A stretch of DNA of 41,104 bases from Lachnospiraceae bacterium (GTDB lineage: Bacteria; Bacillota; Clostridia; Lachnospirales; Lachnospiraceae): assembly GCA_017476665.1 (NCBI GenBank), contig JAFUZJ010000046.1, forward strand, positions 1 through 41,104. The letters are read 5' to 3'. The number at the start of each line of letters is the position of its first letter. Position 1 is the first letter of the stretch. The notes beneath the pieces are model-generated. The model saw nothing but the letters and a program-made list of their open reading frames with translations. It was not told where the DNA came from and did not search any database. Of this stretch, positions 1 to 8,136 are shown one piece after another. The position numbers were made by a program, and so were the translations under genes.

Positions 1-1200
1 CGGCAGTCGAATCAAAAACGACTGGATCAACCCCTGCACCATCACAAAGGTAGACCGTGAGTGCCCGTTGAAATAACCGTAAAAGCTGAACAAAATGCTT
101 GTCACCACCGCCTCCGGCGCAAATCCCCGCAGATACTCAAAGGACCTGGCCACCACTGCCGCGTCTTTCGCAAACGCCATAGACAACAGATCTCCGTGGA
201 AGAACGCCAGAAGTCCCACCGGAATTCCGATCACCACCCCGATGAGCATGCCAAACTTCATCGCCTGTTTTGCTCTCTCTTCCTTTCCCGCGCCCACATT
301 CTGTGCCACAAAAGAAGCCATACTCTGCATGATTGCCGACGGGATCAACATCACAAATCCCACCAGCCTCTGGGACACTCCATACCCGGAAGAGGCCTCC
401 AGCCCCAGTTTATTCACAAAAGCGCAGATTGCCAGAAATGTCACATTTGTCAGCACATCCTGCAGCGCCAGCGGAGCCCCGATCCGAAAAAACCTTCCGA
501 TCTCACTTCCAAAATAGAAATCCGGCTTTGTCAGTGTAAAAGGCAGCTGCTGCTTCCGGATCACAAACAATGAGATCACCACACTGACCGCCTGAGACAA
601 TATGGTCGCAATCGCAGCTCCCGCCACATTCATGCGAAATCCCGCCACCAGCACCAGATCTCCCACGATATTTACTGCGCAGGCAATCCCTACGAACAAA
701 AGCGGCAGCTTTGAATTCCCCATGCCTCTGAAAATACAACTGATAAAATTATAAAATACCACGAACAAAAATCCGGCGCCGCAGATCCGGATATACAGAA
801 CCGTCAGCTCCACCGCCTCCGCCGGTGCCTGCATGATGAGCGCGATCGGTCTGGCCAACGCGATCAGCACCACAGACGACACCGCTCCCAGCGCCGCAAA
901 AAAGCACACCGCATTCCCCAGAAGCGTGCCGATCCGGTCTGCCCTGCCCTCGCCGATATACTGCCCCATGAGCACCGTCACCCCCGTGGTCAACGATACC
1001 ATGACAAATGTAAACAGCTGTAAGATGCTTGCCCCCGTGGATACGCCCGATATCCCTTCCGTGGTGCCAAACTGCCCGACGATCATCAGATCCACCGCAC
1101 TGTACATGGACTGTAAGATTAGCGCCCCCAGGATTGGCAGCATAAACCCTACCAGCTTTTTCGGGATACTCCCCTGTGTAAAATCCGCTTTATTTTCCAT
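1..1200 (-). CDS. MATE family multidrug efflux transporter (3' end outside window)
   Basis: An ATG at 1200 opens a reading frame that stays open to base 1, giving about 400 residues with no stop, so the C-terminus lies outside the window. The translation is strongly hydrophobic with repeated transmembrane segments. It carries MATE-like stretches such as QSMYSAVDLMIVGQFG near the N-terminus, LMGQYIGEG, FRGMGNSKLPL and a second-half ASFVAQNVGAGKEERAK. MATE proteins export cationic drugs or metabolites using Na+ or H+ gradients, and are normally about 450 residues. The start overlaps the stop of the upstream hypothetical gene by 11 bases, and a GGCGGAGA stretch just upstream can serve as ribosome site, so the two are probably co-translated. 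Substrate cannot be inferred. Confidence 0.9.
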   Translation of the reverse strand, partial: MENKADFTQGSIPKKLVGFMLPILGALILQSMYSAVDLMIVGQFGTTEGISGVSTGASILQLFTFVMVSLTTGVTVLMGQYIGEGRADRIGTLLGNAVCFFAALGAVSSVVLIALARPIALIMQAPAEAVELTVLYIRICGAGFLFVVFYNFISCIFRGMGNSKLPLLFVGIACAVNIVGDLVLVAGFRMNVAGAAIATILSQAVSVVISLFVIRKQQLPFTLTKPDFYFGSEIGRFFRIGAPLALQDVLTNVTFLAICAFVNKLGLEASSGYGVSQRLVGFVMLIPSAIMQSMASFVAQNVGAGKEERAKQAMKFGMLIGVVIGIPVGLLAFFHGDLLSMAFAKDAAVVARSFEYLRGFAPEAVVTSILFSFYGYFNGHSRSTFVMVQGLIQSFLIRLP

Positions 1201-1939
1201 TCTCCGCCACTTCCTCCAACATTGCCCGCAGCCTCGCAATTTCAATCACAAATTCCTGCTCCTCATTCGCTTTCACCACCAATACATCTTTTTCCCACCG
1301 CGCAAAATCAATATCATCATAATTTTCGTAATCCGGATCTACCAATTCATGTATATTGACTAAATATGGCACAAAGTTCAAAGGATCCGACAACTCTCCG
1401 ATCATCACTTCAGAGCATCCTGCCCAATAACAGCCTCCATATGCTACCAAATTTTCCGCCTTATCATAATGAATATCCGTAATAATAAATGACTCTCCTG
1501 CTTTATAGTGCTGATCATGTATATACCCTTCCGGGATATAATCATATACTTCTTTCGTATCCAGGTCAAAATAACTGATCCCGTATAAATCCCTATGATA
1601 AGCAAAGTACCTATGCCCATTGCCATGCTTCAAAAACTCTGTAAACGGCTTCACCTGATAATCTACATTGATAAAAGAATGTATCGCCTCTCCATTCTTT
1701 TTCAGAACATTCTGACTAAATCTATGGCAGGAAACCAACCTGTCTCCATCCCATCCCTCCAATGCATATGACCTCACATCCAATGTATATCCGTCCGCCA
1801 GCTCATACGTTTGCTGCTCCTTAAAATACTGCTCATCCTCCACATACTGCCGCCACTCACTGTCATACTCCGCATCATATACATTTCTGTAGTACATCTC
1901 CGATTTTGCCACCACAACTTCCTCCGTCTCCTTATCCAT
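1190..1939 (-). CDS. Hypothetical acidic protein upstream of the MATE gene
   Basis: I do not recognise this family. The protein is soluble and rich in Asp, Glu and Tyr, with no signal peptide or membrane segment. It contains tandem aromatic phrases (RYFAYHRDLYGISYFDLDT, VAYGGCYWAGCSEVMIG, DIDFARWEKDVLVV) that suggest a beta-rich fold. The frame extends to a TTG at 1978, but the ATG at 1939 (MDKETEEVV) is preferred because GGAAGA stands just before it. The gene follows the XRE/membrane regulator closely and overlaps the MATE start, so it is probably the middle gene of a regulator/hypothetical/MATE operon. Function unknown. Confidence 0.6.
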   Translation of the reverse strand: MDKETEEVVVAKSEMYYRNVYDAEYDSEWRQYVEDEQYFKEQQTYELADGYTLDVRSYALEGWDGDRLVSCHRFSQNVLKKNGEAIHSFINVDYQVKPFTEFLKHGNGHRYFAYHRDLYGISYFDLDTKEVYDYIPEGYIHDQHYKAGESFIITDIHYDKAENLVAYGGCYWAGCSEVMIGELSDPLNFVPYLVNIHELVDPDYENYDDIDFARWEKDVLVVKANEEQEFVIEIARLRAMLEEVAENGK

Positions 1940-1981
1940 TTCTTCCACTATCTTCCCACAAATAGAAAAGAAGTGCAAGAC

Positions 1982-2677
1982 CTACGCCTGCACTTCTCTT
2001 TTTACTTCCCTTTTTACTTTTCTTATATCCAGCCGCCTCGCCAGTACGCCAATGCCCATTCCCAATGCTGATATCATCATACCAATCCAAAAAAGCCTTG
2101 TCTTAGGTATCCGCATGATGAGATCCGTCCTTATACCGCCGGCAACCAGTTTTTCTCCATACACAAAAATATAATTCACTACCCAATACCACACTCCCCA
2201 GAACACCACCCATATCCACTTCCACATCCCCCAAAAATCGTGTTTCCCTATCATCCCCGAGATTACAAAAGTAGAAATAGGAAGCCACATCCAAAGCACC
2301 ACAAGCTGATACAACATGATATCCGTCGGTTCCAGCAAAACCCACTTCCAGATCAGCGCGATCATCCATACCCCCAGATAAGTTGTCGCCACCAGAATCC
2401 TTCCCAGCTTCTCCCTGCTCTTCACCATATCCGTGCTTTCTTCCAGATAATCCAGATACCTTCCATGCTCATCCATTGCCTCTTCCTCCTTCAACAGATG
2501 GTCTAGACTGATATGATACAGGTCGCTCATCTTCACAACACTCACTATATCGGGATATGTCTTTTCATTTTCCCAATTGGAAATGGTCTGCCTGCTCACT
2601 CCAAGCGCCTCCGCCGCCTGCTCTTGTGTGAGCTCCGCCTCCAATCTGGCACTCTTGATCTTGCTCCCTATATCCAT
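1982..2677 (-). CDS. XRE-family HTH regulator with C-terminal membrane domain
   Basis: Residues 1-65 form a classic Cro/C1-type helix-turn-helix (IKSARLEAELTQEQAAEALG, then VSRQTISNWENEKTYPDI). After a charged linker, residues 95-215 hold about four tryptophan-rich transmembrane segments (WMIALIWKW, VVLWMWLPIST, WKWIWVVFWGVWYWVV, LFWIGMMISALGMGIG) and a basic tail. DNA-binding heads tethered to membrane tails are common in Firmicutes and are thought to sense membrane state or interact with neighbouring membrane proteins. It lies directly upstream of the hypothetical gene and MATE transporter, which makes it their likely regulator (inference). The ATG at 2677 follows an AGGAGGCAGAT ribosome site. 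Confidence 0.85.
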   Translation of the reverse strand: MDIGSKIKSARLEAELTQEQAAEALGVSRQTISNWENEKTYPDIVSVVKMSDLYHISLDHLLKEEEAMDEHGRYLDYLEESTDMVKSREKLGRILVATTYLGVWMIALIWKWVLLEPTDIMLYQLVVLWMWLPISTFVISGMIGKHDFWGMWKWIWVVFWGVWYWVVNYIFVYGEKLVAGGIRTDLIMRIPKTRLFWIGMMISALGMGIGVLARRLDIRKVKREVKREVQA

Positions 2678-2764
2678 CTATCTGCCTCCTGATTTTTTGT
2701 GCCTATTGTAATCCGGAAGAAACACTCCGTCTATCAAATCCCTTTGACTTTTGGGATTTTCTCC

Positions 2765-2846
2765 TGTCAAAATGCTTTGACAACCACTGAAACCGCCCTT
2801 TTCAAGCAACAAAAATGCAATATAAATTAAAACCCTAACCTTCCAA
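2765..2846 (-). promoter_or_regulatory. Candidate promoter and inverted-repeat operator of the XRE regulator
   Basis: An inverted repeat TGTCAAA-ATGC-TTTGACA (2765-2782) lies about 90 bases upstream of the XRE start. Farther upstream, inside the 3' end of the helicase gene, TTGGAA (2841-2846) and TATATT (2819-2824) are spaced 16 bases apart and could be a promoter. An XRE protein autoregulating through the dyad is plausible but unproven. Nothing else is visible in this gap. Confidence 0.35.
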
Positions 2847-5063
2847 CCGCATCCCCGACCGGAACGCAATCGGAAACATAAACGCCTTCTCCACTCCTGA
2901 ATCAAAAACCACAGTAAACTTACTTGCCCTGCCAGCCGCATCATACTCCACATCATTCACCACGCCGGCACCATATTTTCTCTGAATCACGCGTTCTCCA
3001 ATAATCAGTTCGACATTTACACTGTCCTTCCCCGTATCCGCTTTCCCTGCATATATCTCATACGCTTTTCGTACCTCCCGTTTCCGCCTGGGTGTCTGAG
3101 CCATAGCCGCTCTGTCGCCCCTCCCTGTTTCCTGTGCATTTCGTCCCAACGCGGACCGTACCTCCCGCACAAAACAGGACTCTCGATCCGCCAGTTGAAA
3201 GAGGATCAGCTCGTCCTTAGCCCGCGTCATTCCCACATAAAACAGCCGTCTTTCCTCCTCAAACGCTTTCCTCTCCTGAGACGTCGCCGCAGTTTTCGGA
3301 CCGATCGCCTGAGCAGGGAACACCCCATCACAGACATCCAACAGATAAACCCGTTCATATTCGAGCCCTTTGGCCGAATGAATCGTGGACAGGATAAATT
3401 GACACTCCTCATCCTGCCGCCCCTCCTGCAACAGCAACCGCAGCTTCTGCAGCCGCTCCAGGAAACCGTTGACAGCCTCTTCCTGCTTCGCCAGCATCCG
3501 CAGGATAAACAGCTTGTTCCCGTCTATATGGTTCCGCTCCAGATACTCCCCATATCCCAACGGTGTTTCAATCCGGTACAACGCCTTTCCCGGTGTCTCA
3601 TCCAGCATATTCCGCAGATGTGTCTGGAACGCCTTACATTTTCCCCGCACCACATCGCTCACGTCCCGCAGCTCGTCTACCGCATCCAACACGGGTATGT
3701 TCTCCGTCTCACTGATCCGGCACAACTGCTCCGCCTGCGGCTTCTTCAGATACGTCTTACACTTAAAATAAATCCGGAGAAACAATTCCGTATCATAGGG
3801 ATCCTGCGCAAACCGCAGGATATTCGTGACATCCGTCACCACCCGATGGGTAAAAAATCCCATATCCATGCCCCGCATCCGATAGGAGATCCCCTGCCGG
3901 AGCAACAGATCGATCAGCGGCAGCGCGCTCTCATTGTCTCGATACAAGACCGCCGTCTCCCTGCTGCAATCCGCCGCAACCTTGCAAAGATACCCATATT
4001 GGTTCGCCCGCCCTTTCAGCTCCGTGACACGGACTTCCGCTTCCGTCTCCCTTACCGCCACCATGTGCTTCTCATGCCTGTCCTGATTGCGCCCGATAAA
4101 TCGGTCCGCCACGGCGACAATCCCCGCGCCTGATCTGTAATTTTGATCCATCACCAGTACCTGCGCGCCGGTATGCTCTCTTTCAAAGGCCAATAGCGCC
4201 TCCGGATAAGCCGCCCGAAACCCATAAATGCTCTGATCCTCATCCCCCACCATGAACAGGTTTCCGTTCTCTCCTGCGAGCAGCTTAATGATAATGTGCT
4301 GAATCTTGGATGTATCCTGTGCCTCGTCCACACAGATATATCGATACCGCTCCTGATAAAACCGCAACAGCTCCGGCACCTGTTTCAAAAGCCGATAGGC
4401 ATAGAGCATCTGATCGTCATAATCCATCAGCCCATGCTCCCGCAAATAAGCGTTATAAGCTCTGTAAACCTCCCACAGCGGGACACCCTCCTGCTCCCCC
4501 AACTTTTGGATCTCGGACTCGGACAAGAGCATATTCTTGCAATAGGTGATCAGCGTTTTCATCCCATTCACATCACTTTCTGTGGGATATTCCTCCATAT
4601 AACTCACCATGATATTTGTCAGAACCCTGCCCAGTTCCTTTTCCTCTGTCACCAGCTCAAACGCCTTCTTTCCAATCATCCCTGCGTAACGCTGTATGAC
4701 TTTCGCGCAGATTCCGTTAATCGTCCGAAATTCCAGTCTGCTTCCCAAGACAAGTTCTCTGCCAACATCCTTCTCACCAACGCCGTCCCCATCAACTCCA
4801 TTGCCAGACCTTCCGCCAAAAATCTCTCCGAACCGTCTCTCCATATCCCGCGTCGCCGCCACCGTATACGTGAGCGTCAGAATATTCTGCGGCGAAATTC
4901 CCTCGCAAAACAGCATATATCCGAGCCTTGTCACCAACACTGTGGTCTTCCCGCTCCCCGGTACCGCCAACAGCAAAACCGGTCCATGCACCGCACAGAC
5001 CGCCTGTAATTGCTTTTCATTCAATTGCTTTGCATACTTTGCCCAAAATTCACTTTTATTCAT
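2835..5063 (-). CDS. UvrD/PcrA-like superfamily 1 ATP-dependent DNA helicase
   Basis: All SF1A helicase motifs are readable: LNEKQLQAV at the N-terminus (Q motif region), Walker A AVPGSGKTT (about residues 33-41), motif II VDEAQD, motif III GDEDQSIYGFRAA, QNYRSG (motif IV), TIHSAKGLEYERV (motif V) and YVGMTRAKDEL (motif VI). The family unwinds DNA 3' to 5' in repair and recombination. The open frame reaches a TTG/ATG pair at 5120/5117, but those sit right against the T-run of a terminator. The ATG at 5063 (MNKSEFWAKY) has AGAAGG just upstream and gives the usual UvrD N-terminus, so it is preferred. The C-terminus (FTVVFDSGVEKAFMFPIAF) is a short beta tail like that of other PcrA proteins. At 742 residues it is of normal length. 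Confidence 0.9.
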   Translation of the reverse strand: MNKSEFWAKYAKQLNEKQLQAVCAVHGPVLLLAVPGSGKTTVLVTRLGYMLFCEGISPQNILTLTYTVAATRDMERRFGEIFGGRSGNGVDGDGVGEKDVGRELVLGSRLEFRTINGICAKVIQRYAGMIGKKAFELVTEEKELGRVLTNIMVSYMEEYPTESDVNGMKTLITYCKNMLLSESEIQKLGEQEGVPLWEVYRAYNAYLREHGLMDYDDQMLYAYRLLKQVPELLRFYQERYRYICVDEAQDTSKIQHIIIKLLAGENGNLFMVGDEDQSIYGFRAAYPEALLAFEREHTGAQVLVMDQNYRSGAGIVAVADRFIGRNQDRHEKHMVAVRETEAEVRVTELKGRANQYGYLCKVAADCSRETAVLYRDNESALPLIDLLLRQGISYRMRGMDMGFFTHRVVTDVTNILRFAQDPYDTELFLRIYFKCKTYLKKPQAEQLCRISETENIPVLDAVDELRDVSDVVRGKCKAFQTHLRNMLDETPGKALYRIETPLGYGEYLERNHIDGNKLFILRMLAKQEEAVNGFLERLQKLRLLLQEGRQDEECQFILSTIHSAKGLEYERVYLLDVCDGVFPAQAIGPKTAATSQERKAFEEERRLFYVGMTRAKDELILFQLADRESCFVREVRSALGRNAQETGRGDRAAMAQTPRRKREVRKAYEIYAGKADTGKDSVNVELIIGERVIQRKYGAGVVNDVEYDAAGRASKFTVVFDSGVEKAFMFPIAFRSGMRLEG

Positions 5064-5123
5064 CTGCCTTCTGCCCACTATCTCATATAATTTGCTAAAT
5101 ACATCTGCTTTTTCCATCAACCA

Positions 5124-5179
5124 AAAAACAAGCAGGAGCAGAAAACAAACTCCCGTCTGCCACCTGCCTGCTTGTTTTT
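5124..5179 (-). terminator. Rho-independent terminator after the oxidoreductase gene
   Basis: AAAAACAAGCAGG (5124-5136) and CCTGCTTGTTTTT (5167-5179) are perfectly complementary 13-base arms around a 30-base loop. Read on the minus strand the stem ends in a run of six T. It lies 48 bases past the stop of the oxidoreductase gene and just before the helicase gene, so the helicase probably has its own promoter or depends on readthrough. Confidence 0.7.
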
Positions 5180-5226
5180 ATATTAGAAAACAAATTGAAA
5201 CTTGTCAATCAAAACCACCACAGCAA

Positions 5227-6576
5227 TCACATCTGCTTCAACAGCGGGATCAATGCCGAAACCACTGAATAGGTCTGGGTCGGGAATGCAAAGATCATCT
5301 GCCTGAGTTCCAACCCCGTCATCTTCTTGTTGATGATCAGAGTCAGGAAATCCAACATCATCGCAGCCTCCGCCGTATAAAGCGCCGCACCGGCCAAATA
5401 CCCTTCCCTGTCAAAGATAAAAGTGATTGCCGCATCCTTCTCACGATTGTTCACCCATTCATTCTGCTGTCCGAACGGCACTTCCACCACCTTATATTCT
5501 TCCGCCGCAGCTTTCGCCTCATCCACGGTCACACCCACCTGGGCGATACGCGGCAGGGTGAACACCAGATTCGGGATTGCCGGATAACATATAGGCGCAT
5601 TGCTCAGCCCCAGGATCTGCGCTGCAATATAATTGGACTCAAACTCCGCCGTAGGTGTCAGCTTCGGAATCCGCTTCGCCACCACATCGCCGCTGGCATA
5701 GATGTTCGGTACTGCCGTCTGCATATGGTCATTGACCACGATTCCCTTGGCGGATGCCGCTATACCCAACTCCTCCAAGCCAAGCCCTTCAATATTCGCC
5801 ACACGCCCGGTGGCCTCCAATACGTAATCACACTCGACCACAAGGCCGCTTTCTGCCATCACCTTATAACCGTTCTCCGTCTGGGCTATTCCGCACACAT
5901 CCTCTTTCCAGCAGAATTCCGCTCCCTGAGACTCCATCTTTGCGATGATCTTCGCCACATAATCTGCCGGATACTGTCTGAGCGCCCGGTTGCCATGCAC
6001 AATGATCGTCACCTTCTTACCGAGCTGCAGTGCCATGGACGCAAACTCCATGGAAATGATACCCGCCCCGATAAACACAATGTGTTCCGGCATCTCGTCC
6101 AGATCCAGGAAATCCTTGCTGTCATGGATAAACTCTTTCCCGGGGATATCTAGCTTGGAATCTCTCGCCCCCGCGCCGATCACAATATACTCCGCTGTGT
6201 ATGCCTTCCCTTCCACATCGACCGTATGGGCATCTGTGAGCTTTCCATGCCCATGGAGCATGTCCACGCCCATACCGGTAAACGCCTGCTCCAATATCGG
6301 ATCGAATGCCCCGATGATCTGCTTCTTGTACGCCATCAAGCTCTTCCAGTTGATTTCCGGCTTTTGCATGCCCAGATCCTCATATCTCTCCAATCCTTCC
6401 TGGTACTCAAAAGGCCCGTCCAGCACAATCTTCGCGTCACAGCCAAAATTTGTACAGGTTCCACCGTTCTTGAACTGTTCCACCATGGCCACTTTCTTGC
6501 CCGCCATCTTCAGGGCGATTGCCCCATGATTGCATGCATGCCCGCTCCCGATAAAGATCACATCATAATCATACAT
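5227..6576 (-). CDS. FAD-dependent pyridine nucleotide-disulfide oxidoreductase-like protein with atypical C-terminus
   Basis: The fold is that of the dihydrolipoamide dehydrogenase/mercuric reductase family. It has an N-terminal FAD Rossmann motif (IFIGSGHACNHGAI), a redox-active pair C41-x4-C46 in GGTCTNFGCDAK, a central NAD(P) motif (FIGAGIISMEFASMALQLGK), an ATGR motif, and a FAD-contacting ASGDV segment. Length (449) is normal. The oddity is the C-terminal catalytic region: the family's HxHPTxxE-type dyad is replaced by FAFPTQTY, so the usual His and Glu are both missing and classic dithiol/disulfide chemistry is doubtful. GCAGGAAAAATT precedes the ATG. The gene stands alone between a long structured leader and a terminator, with a TetR gene immediately upstream as likely regulator. 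Substrate unknown. Confidence 0.85.
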   Translation of the reverse strand: MYDYDVIFIGSGHACNHGAIALKMAGKKVAMVEQFKNGGTCTNFGCDAKIVLDGPFEYQEGLERYEDLGMQKPEINWKSLMAYKKQIIGAFDPILEQAFTGMGVDMLHGHGKLTDAHTVDVEGKAYTAEYIVIGAGARDSKLDIPGKEFIHDSKDFLDLDEMPEHIVFIGAGIISMEFASMALQLGKKVTIIVHGNRALRQYPADYVAKIIAKMESQGAEFCWKEDVCGIAQTENGYKVMAESGLVVECDYVLEATGRVANIEGLGLEELGIAASAKGIVVNDHMQTAVPNIYASGDVVAKRIPKLTPTAEFESNYIAAQILGLSNAPICYPAIPNLVFTLPRIAQVGVTVDEAKAAAEEYKVVEVPFGQQNEWVNNREKDAAITFIFDREGYLAGAALYTAEAAMMLDFLTLIINKKMTGLELRQMIFAFPTQTYSVVSALIPLLKQM

Positions 6577-6640
6577 AATTTTTCCTGCCTTTCACTGTTC
6601 TTTTAGGTCACCCCCGCCGCACGAATCGAACTCTCAATCC

Positions 6641-6673
6641 TGGTGTACCCCAAAGGGGGGATGGGGTACACCA
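6641..6673 (-). promoter_or_regulatory. Strong 11-bp hairpin in the oxidoreductase leader
   Basis: TGGTGTACCCC (6641-6651) and GGGGTACACCA (6663-6673) are perfect inverted arms around an 11-base C-rich/G-rich loop. The hairpin lies about 65 bases upstream of the oxidoreductase start and is not followed by a T-run, so it is not a simple terminator. A second dyad, TTCCTGC-CC-GCAGGAA (6732-6747), lies further up the same leader. No riboswitch class was recognised. Confidence 0.5.
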
Positions 6674-6790
6674 ACCTGCATAGCATGATCCATTCACCAA
6701 CCGGTCAGACATACAAGCATGCTGCCAAGGCTTCCTGCCCGCAGGAATCAATTACACGCGTCTCCTTCAGCCTAATAGTATATGCAATTA

Positions 6791-6844
6791 AATTGTGTGC
6801 AATTGATTTGTTTATATAATATATCCTGCACTCCATCAAGGCAA
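6791..6844 (-). promoter_or_regulatory. Promoter of the oxidoreductase gene with an overlapping operator-like dyad
   Basis: On the minus strand TTGCCT (6839-6844) and TATTAT (6816-6821) are spaced 17 bases apart. Transcription would start near 6809, giving a leader of about 230 bases. Immediately downstream is an inverted repeat AATTG-TGTG-CAATT (6791-6804), positioned where a repressor would block initiation. The adjacent TetR-family gene is the natural candidate regulator (inference). Confidence 0.45.
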
Positions 6845-6900
6845 TGCAGAATATTCACGATTCGTCAACTTTTAGAGCATTTTGTAATATACTCTAAATT

Positions 6901-7452
6901 TTATTCTGAAAAATAAATCTTAAGCGGTTCCGGCATGATATCCGCAAGATACCCGGCAAACACCTCCGGTGTCGTATCCTCCATGCGAAAAGCCCACTCC
7001 GCATAGGCGTACGGACCTACTGCGGAATACATCTTCAGACAAAAATCCACCTGCTTGGACAGCTCCTTTAATCCATGCTTCTCTTTAATATAGCGACTTA
7101 ACACCTGATACAGATTATCTGCTGATGCCTTAGCATAGGATTCCTGTCCCTGCGTATTGGACAAAGCATTCAACATAAAATCCTTGTGTTCATAGTAAAA
7201 CCGGATATTCTCCAATGTCGCATCATAAAGTGTATAGCCATCCTTCCCAATTTTATCCATGATCTCATCAAAAGCCGATTTGTGTACCCACAAGACCAGA
7301 TCCGCCTTGTCCATAAAATGATTATAAAAGGTTTGCAAAGACAACCCACTCTCATCCACAATCTGTTTCACCGTAATCTTATCCATCGGCATACGCTTCG
7401 ACAGCTCTAACAACGTTTCCGCAAAAATTTGCTTTGATGTCCTCTTCTTCAA
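6901..7452 (-). CDS. TetR/AcrR-family transcriptional regulator
   Basis: The N-terminal 50 residues are a TetR helix-turn-helix: SKQIFAETLLELSKRMPMDK, then ITVKQIVDESGLSLQTFYNHF. The helical C-terminal half (FYYEHKDFMLNAL, KQVDFCLKMYSAVGPYAYAEWAF) resembles the DhaS-like TetR C-terminal class. The start is TTG at 7452, supported by an AGGGGCG ribosome site upstream; no ATG is better placed. The protein is 183 residues, normal for the family. It is encoded directly upstream of the oxidoreductase in the same direction, and a dyad overlaps that gene's promoter, so it probably represses the oxidoreductase in response to an unknown ligand. Confidence 0.85.
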   Translation of the reverse strand: MKKRTSKQIFAETLLELSKRMPMDKITVKQIVDESGLSLQTFYNHFMDKADLVLWVHKSAFDEIMDKIGKDGYTLYDATLENIRFYYEHKDFMLNALSNTQGQESYAKASADNLYQVLSRYIKEKHGLKELSKQVDFCLKMYSAVGPYAYAEWAFRMEDTTPEVFAGYLADIMPEPLKIYFSE

Positions 7453-7504
7453 AGTTTCTCGCCCCTATCCTTATTTCTATCTCTCGATCAATCTTCACCA
7501 ATTA

Positions 7505-7532
7505 AAAATACCCCACAGGTTGGTCTCGTCAA
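7505..7532 (-). promoter_or_regulatory. Promoter of the TetR-family gene
   Basis: TTGACG (7527-7532) and TATTTT (7505-7510) with a 16-base spacer on the minus strand, about 55 bases upstream of the TTG start. The site lies just past the stop of the cyclase gene. Confidence 0.4.
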
Positions 7533-7539
7533 CTCCCTG

Positions 7540-8136
7540 TCACTCTTTATCAATTAGAACTGCCCTGCATGGCGCGCCGTCCGCTCCCCCCAGATTCAGC
7601 GGCGCAGCATTTAACAGATAAACGCCCTCAGCCACTTCATCCAACCGTATTCCTTCCAGCAGAACAATCTTAGCTCCCAGCATGATTAGATGCACTTCTC
7701 TCGGCGCATCCTCCGGTCCCACTGTCTGTGATTCATTGCCAAACAGTAAAATTCCTGCCTTTGCAAAGACCTCCGCGGCTTCCTTTGTCAACACCGCTTT
7801 TCCTTTCACCAATATCCTCTTATCCGCCCGCGCATCCGCAAATCTCGCCCGTTCCAGTATTTCCGCCGCACCCTGCGCCGTGATATCCCCTTGATGCTCC
7901 GCCACATACGCATATCCGATAAAATGCTCCAACGCCACCTGATCAATGGTCTTTCCGTCATCCCAAAAATGATACGGCGCATCCACATGGGTTCCGTTAT
8001 GGGCACACATCGAAAACTGCGTTAGATTGCATACATCCCCGTCCACCAGCTTCATCAATACTCTCCGCTCAGGCGCCGGATCCCCCGGAAATACCGCGCA
8101 ATGAAACACTTCCTGCGAAATATCATAAATCTTCAT
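7540..8136 (-). CDS. Cyclase-family (kynurenine formamidase-like) metal-dependent hydrolase
   Basis: The signature HNGTHVDAPYHF (His46, His50, Asp52, His56 by my count) is the metal-binding motif of the Cyclase family (PF04199), which includes bacterial kynurenine formamidase and isatin hydrolase. The N-terminus MKIYDISQEV and a later VYLLNAAPLNL match the same fold. Length (198) is typical. The substrate cannot be decided: no other tryptophan-catabolism gene is nearby. The start overlaps the HAD gene stop by four bases (ATGA), and AGGTGGG precedes it, so translation is coupled. It is the last gene of a VOC/HAD/cyclase operon. Confidence 0.85.
   Translation of the reverse strand: MKIYDISQEVFHCAVFPGDPAPERRVLMKLVDGDVCNLTQFSMCAHNGTHVDAPYHFWDDGKTIDQVALEHFIGYAYVAEHQGDITAQGAAEILERARFADARADKRILVKGKAVLTKEAAEVFAKAGILLFGNESQTVGPEDAPREVHLIMLGAKIVLLEGIRLDEVAEGVYLLNAAPLNLGGADGAPCRAVLIDKE

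Noticed and set aside
1939-1978. TTG at 1978 as start of the hypothetical gene before the MATE transporter
   Set aside because: No ribosome site in range; the ATG at 1939 has GGAAGA before it.
3195-4133. A 312-codon plus-strand open frame
   Set aside because: It lies wholly antisense to the conserved helicase motifs, has no ribosome site and its translation is rich in Arg, His, Pro and Gln without any domain.
6601-6640. tRNA-like GTTCGATTC stretch in the oxidoreductase leader (minus strand)
   Set aside because: The flanking bases cannot form a T-stem and no acceptor, D or anticodon arm is present.
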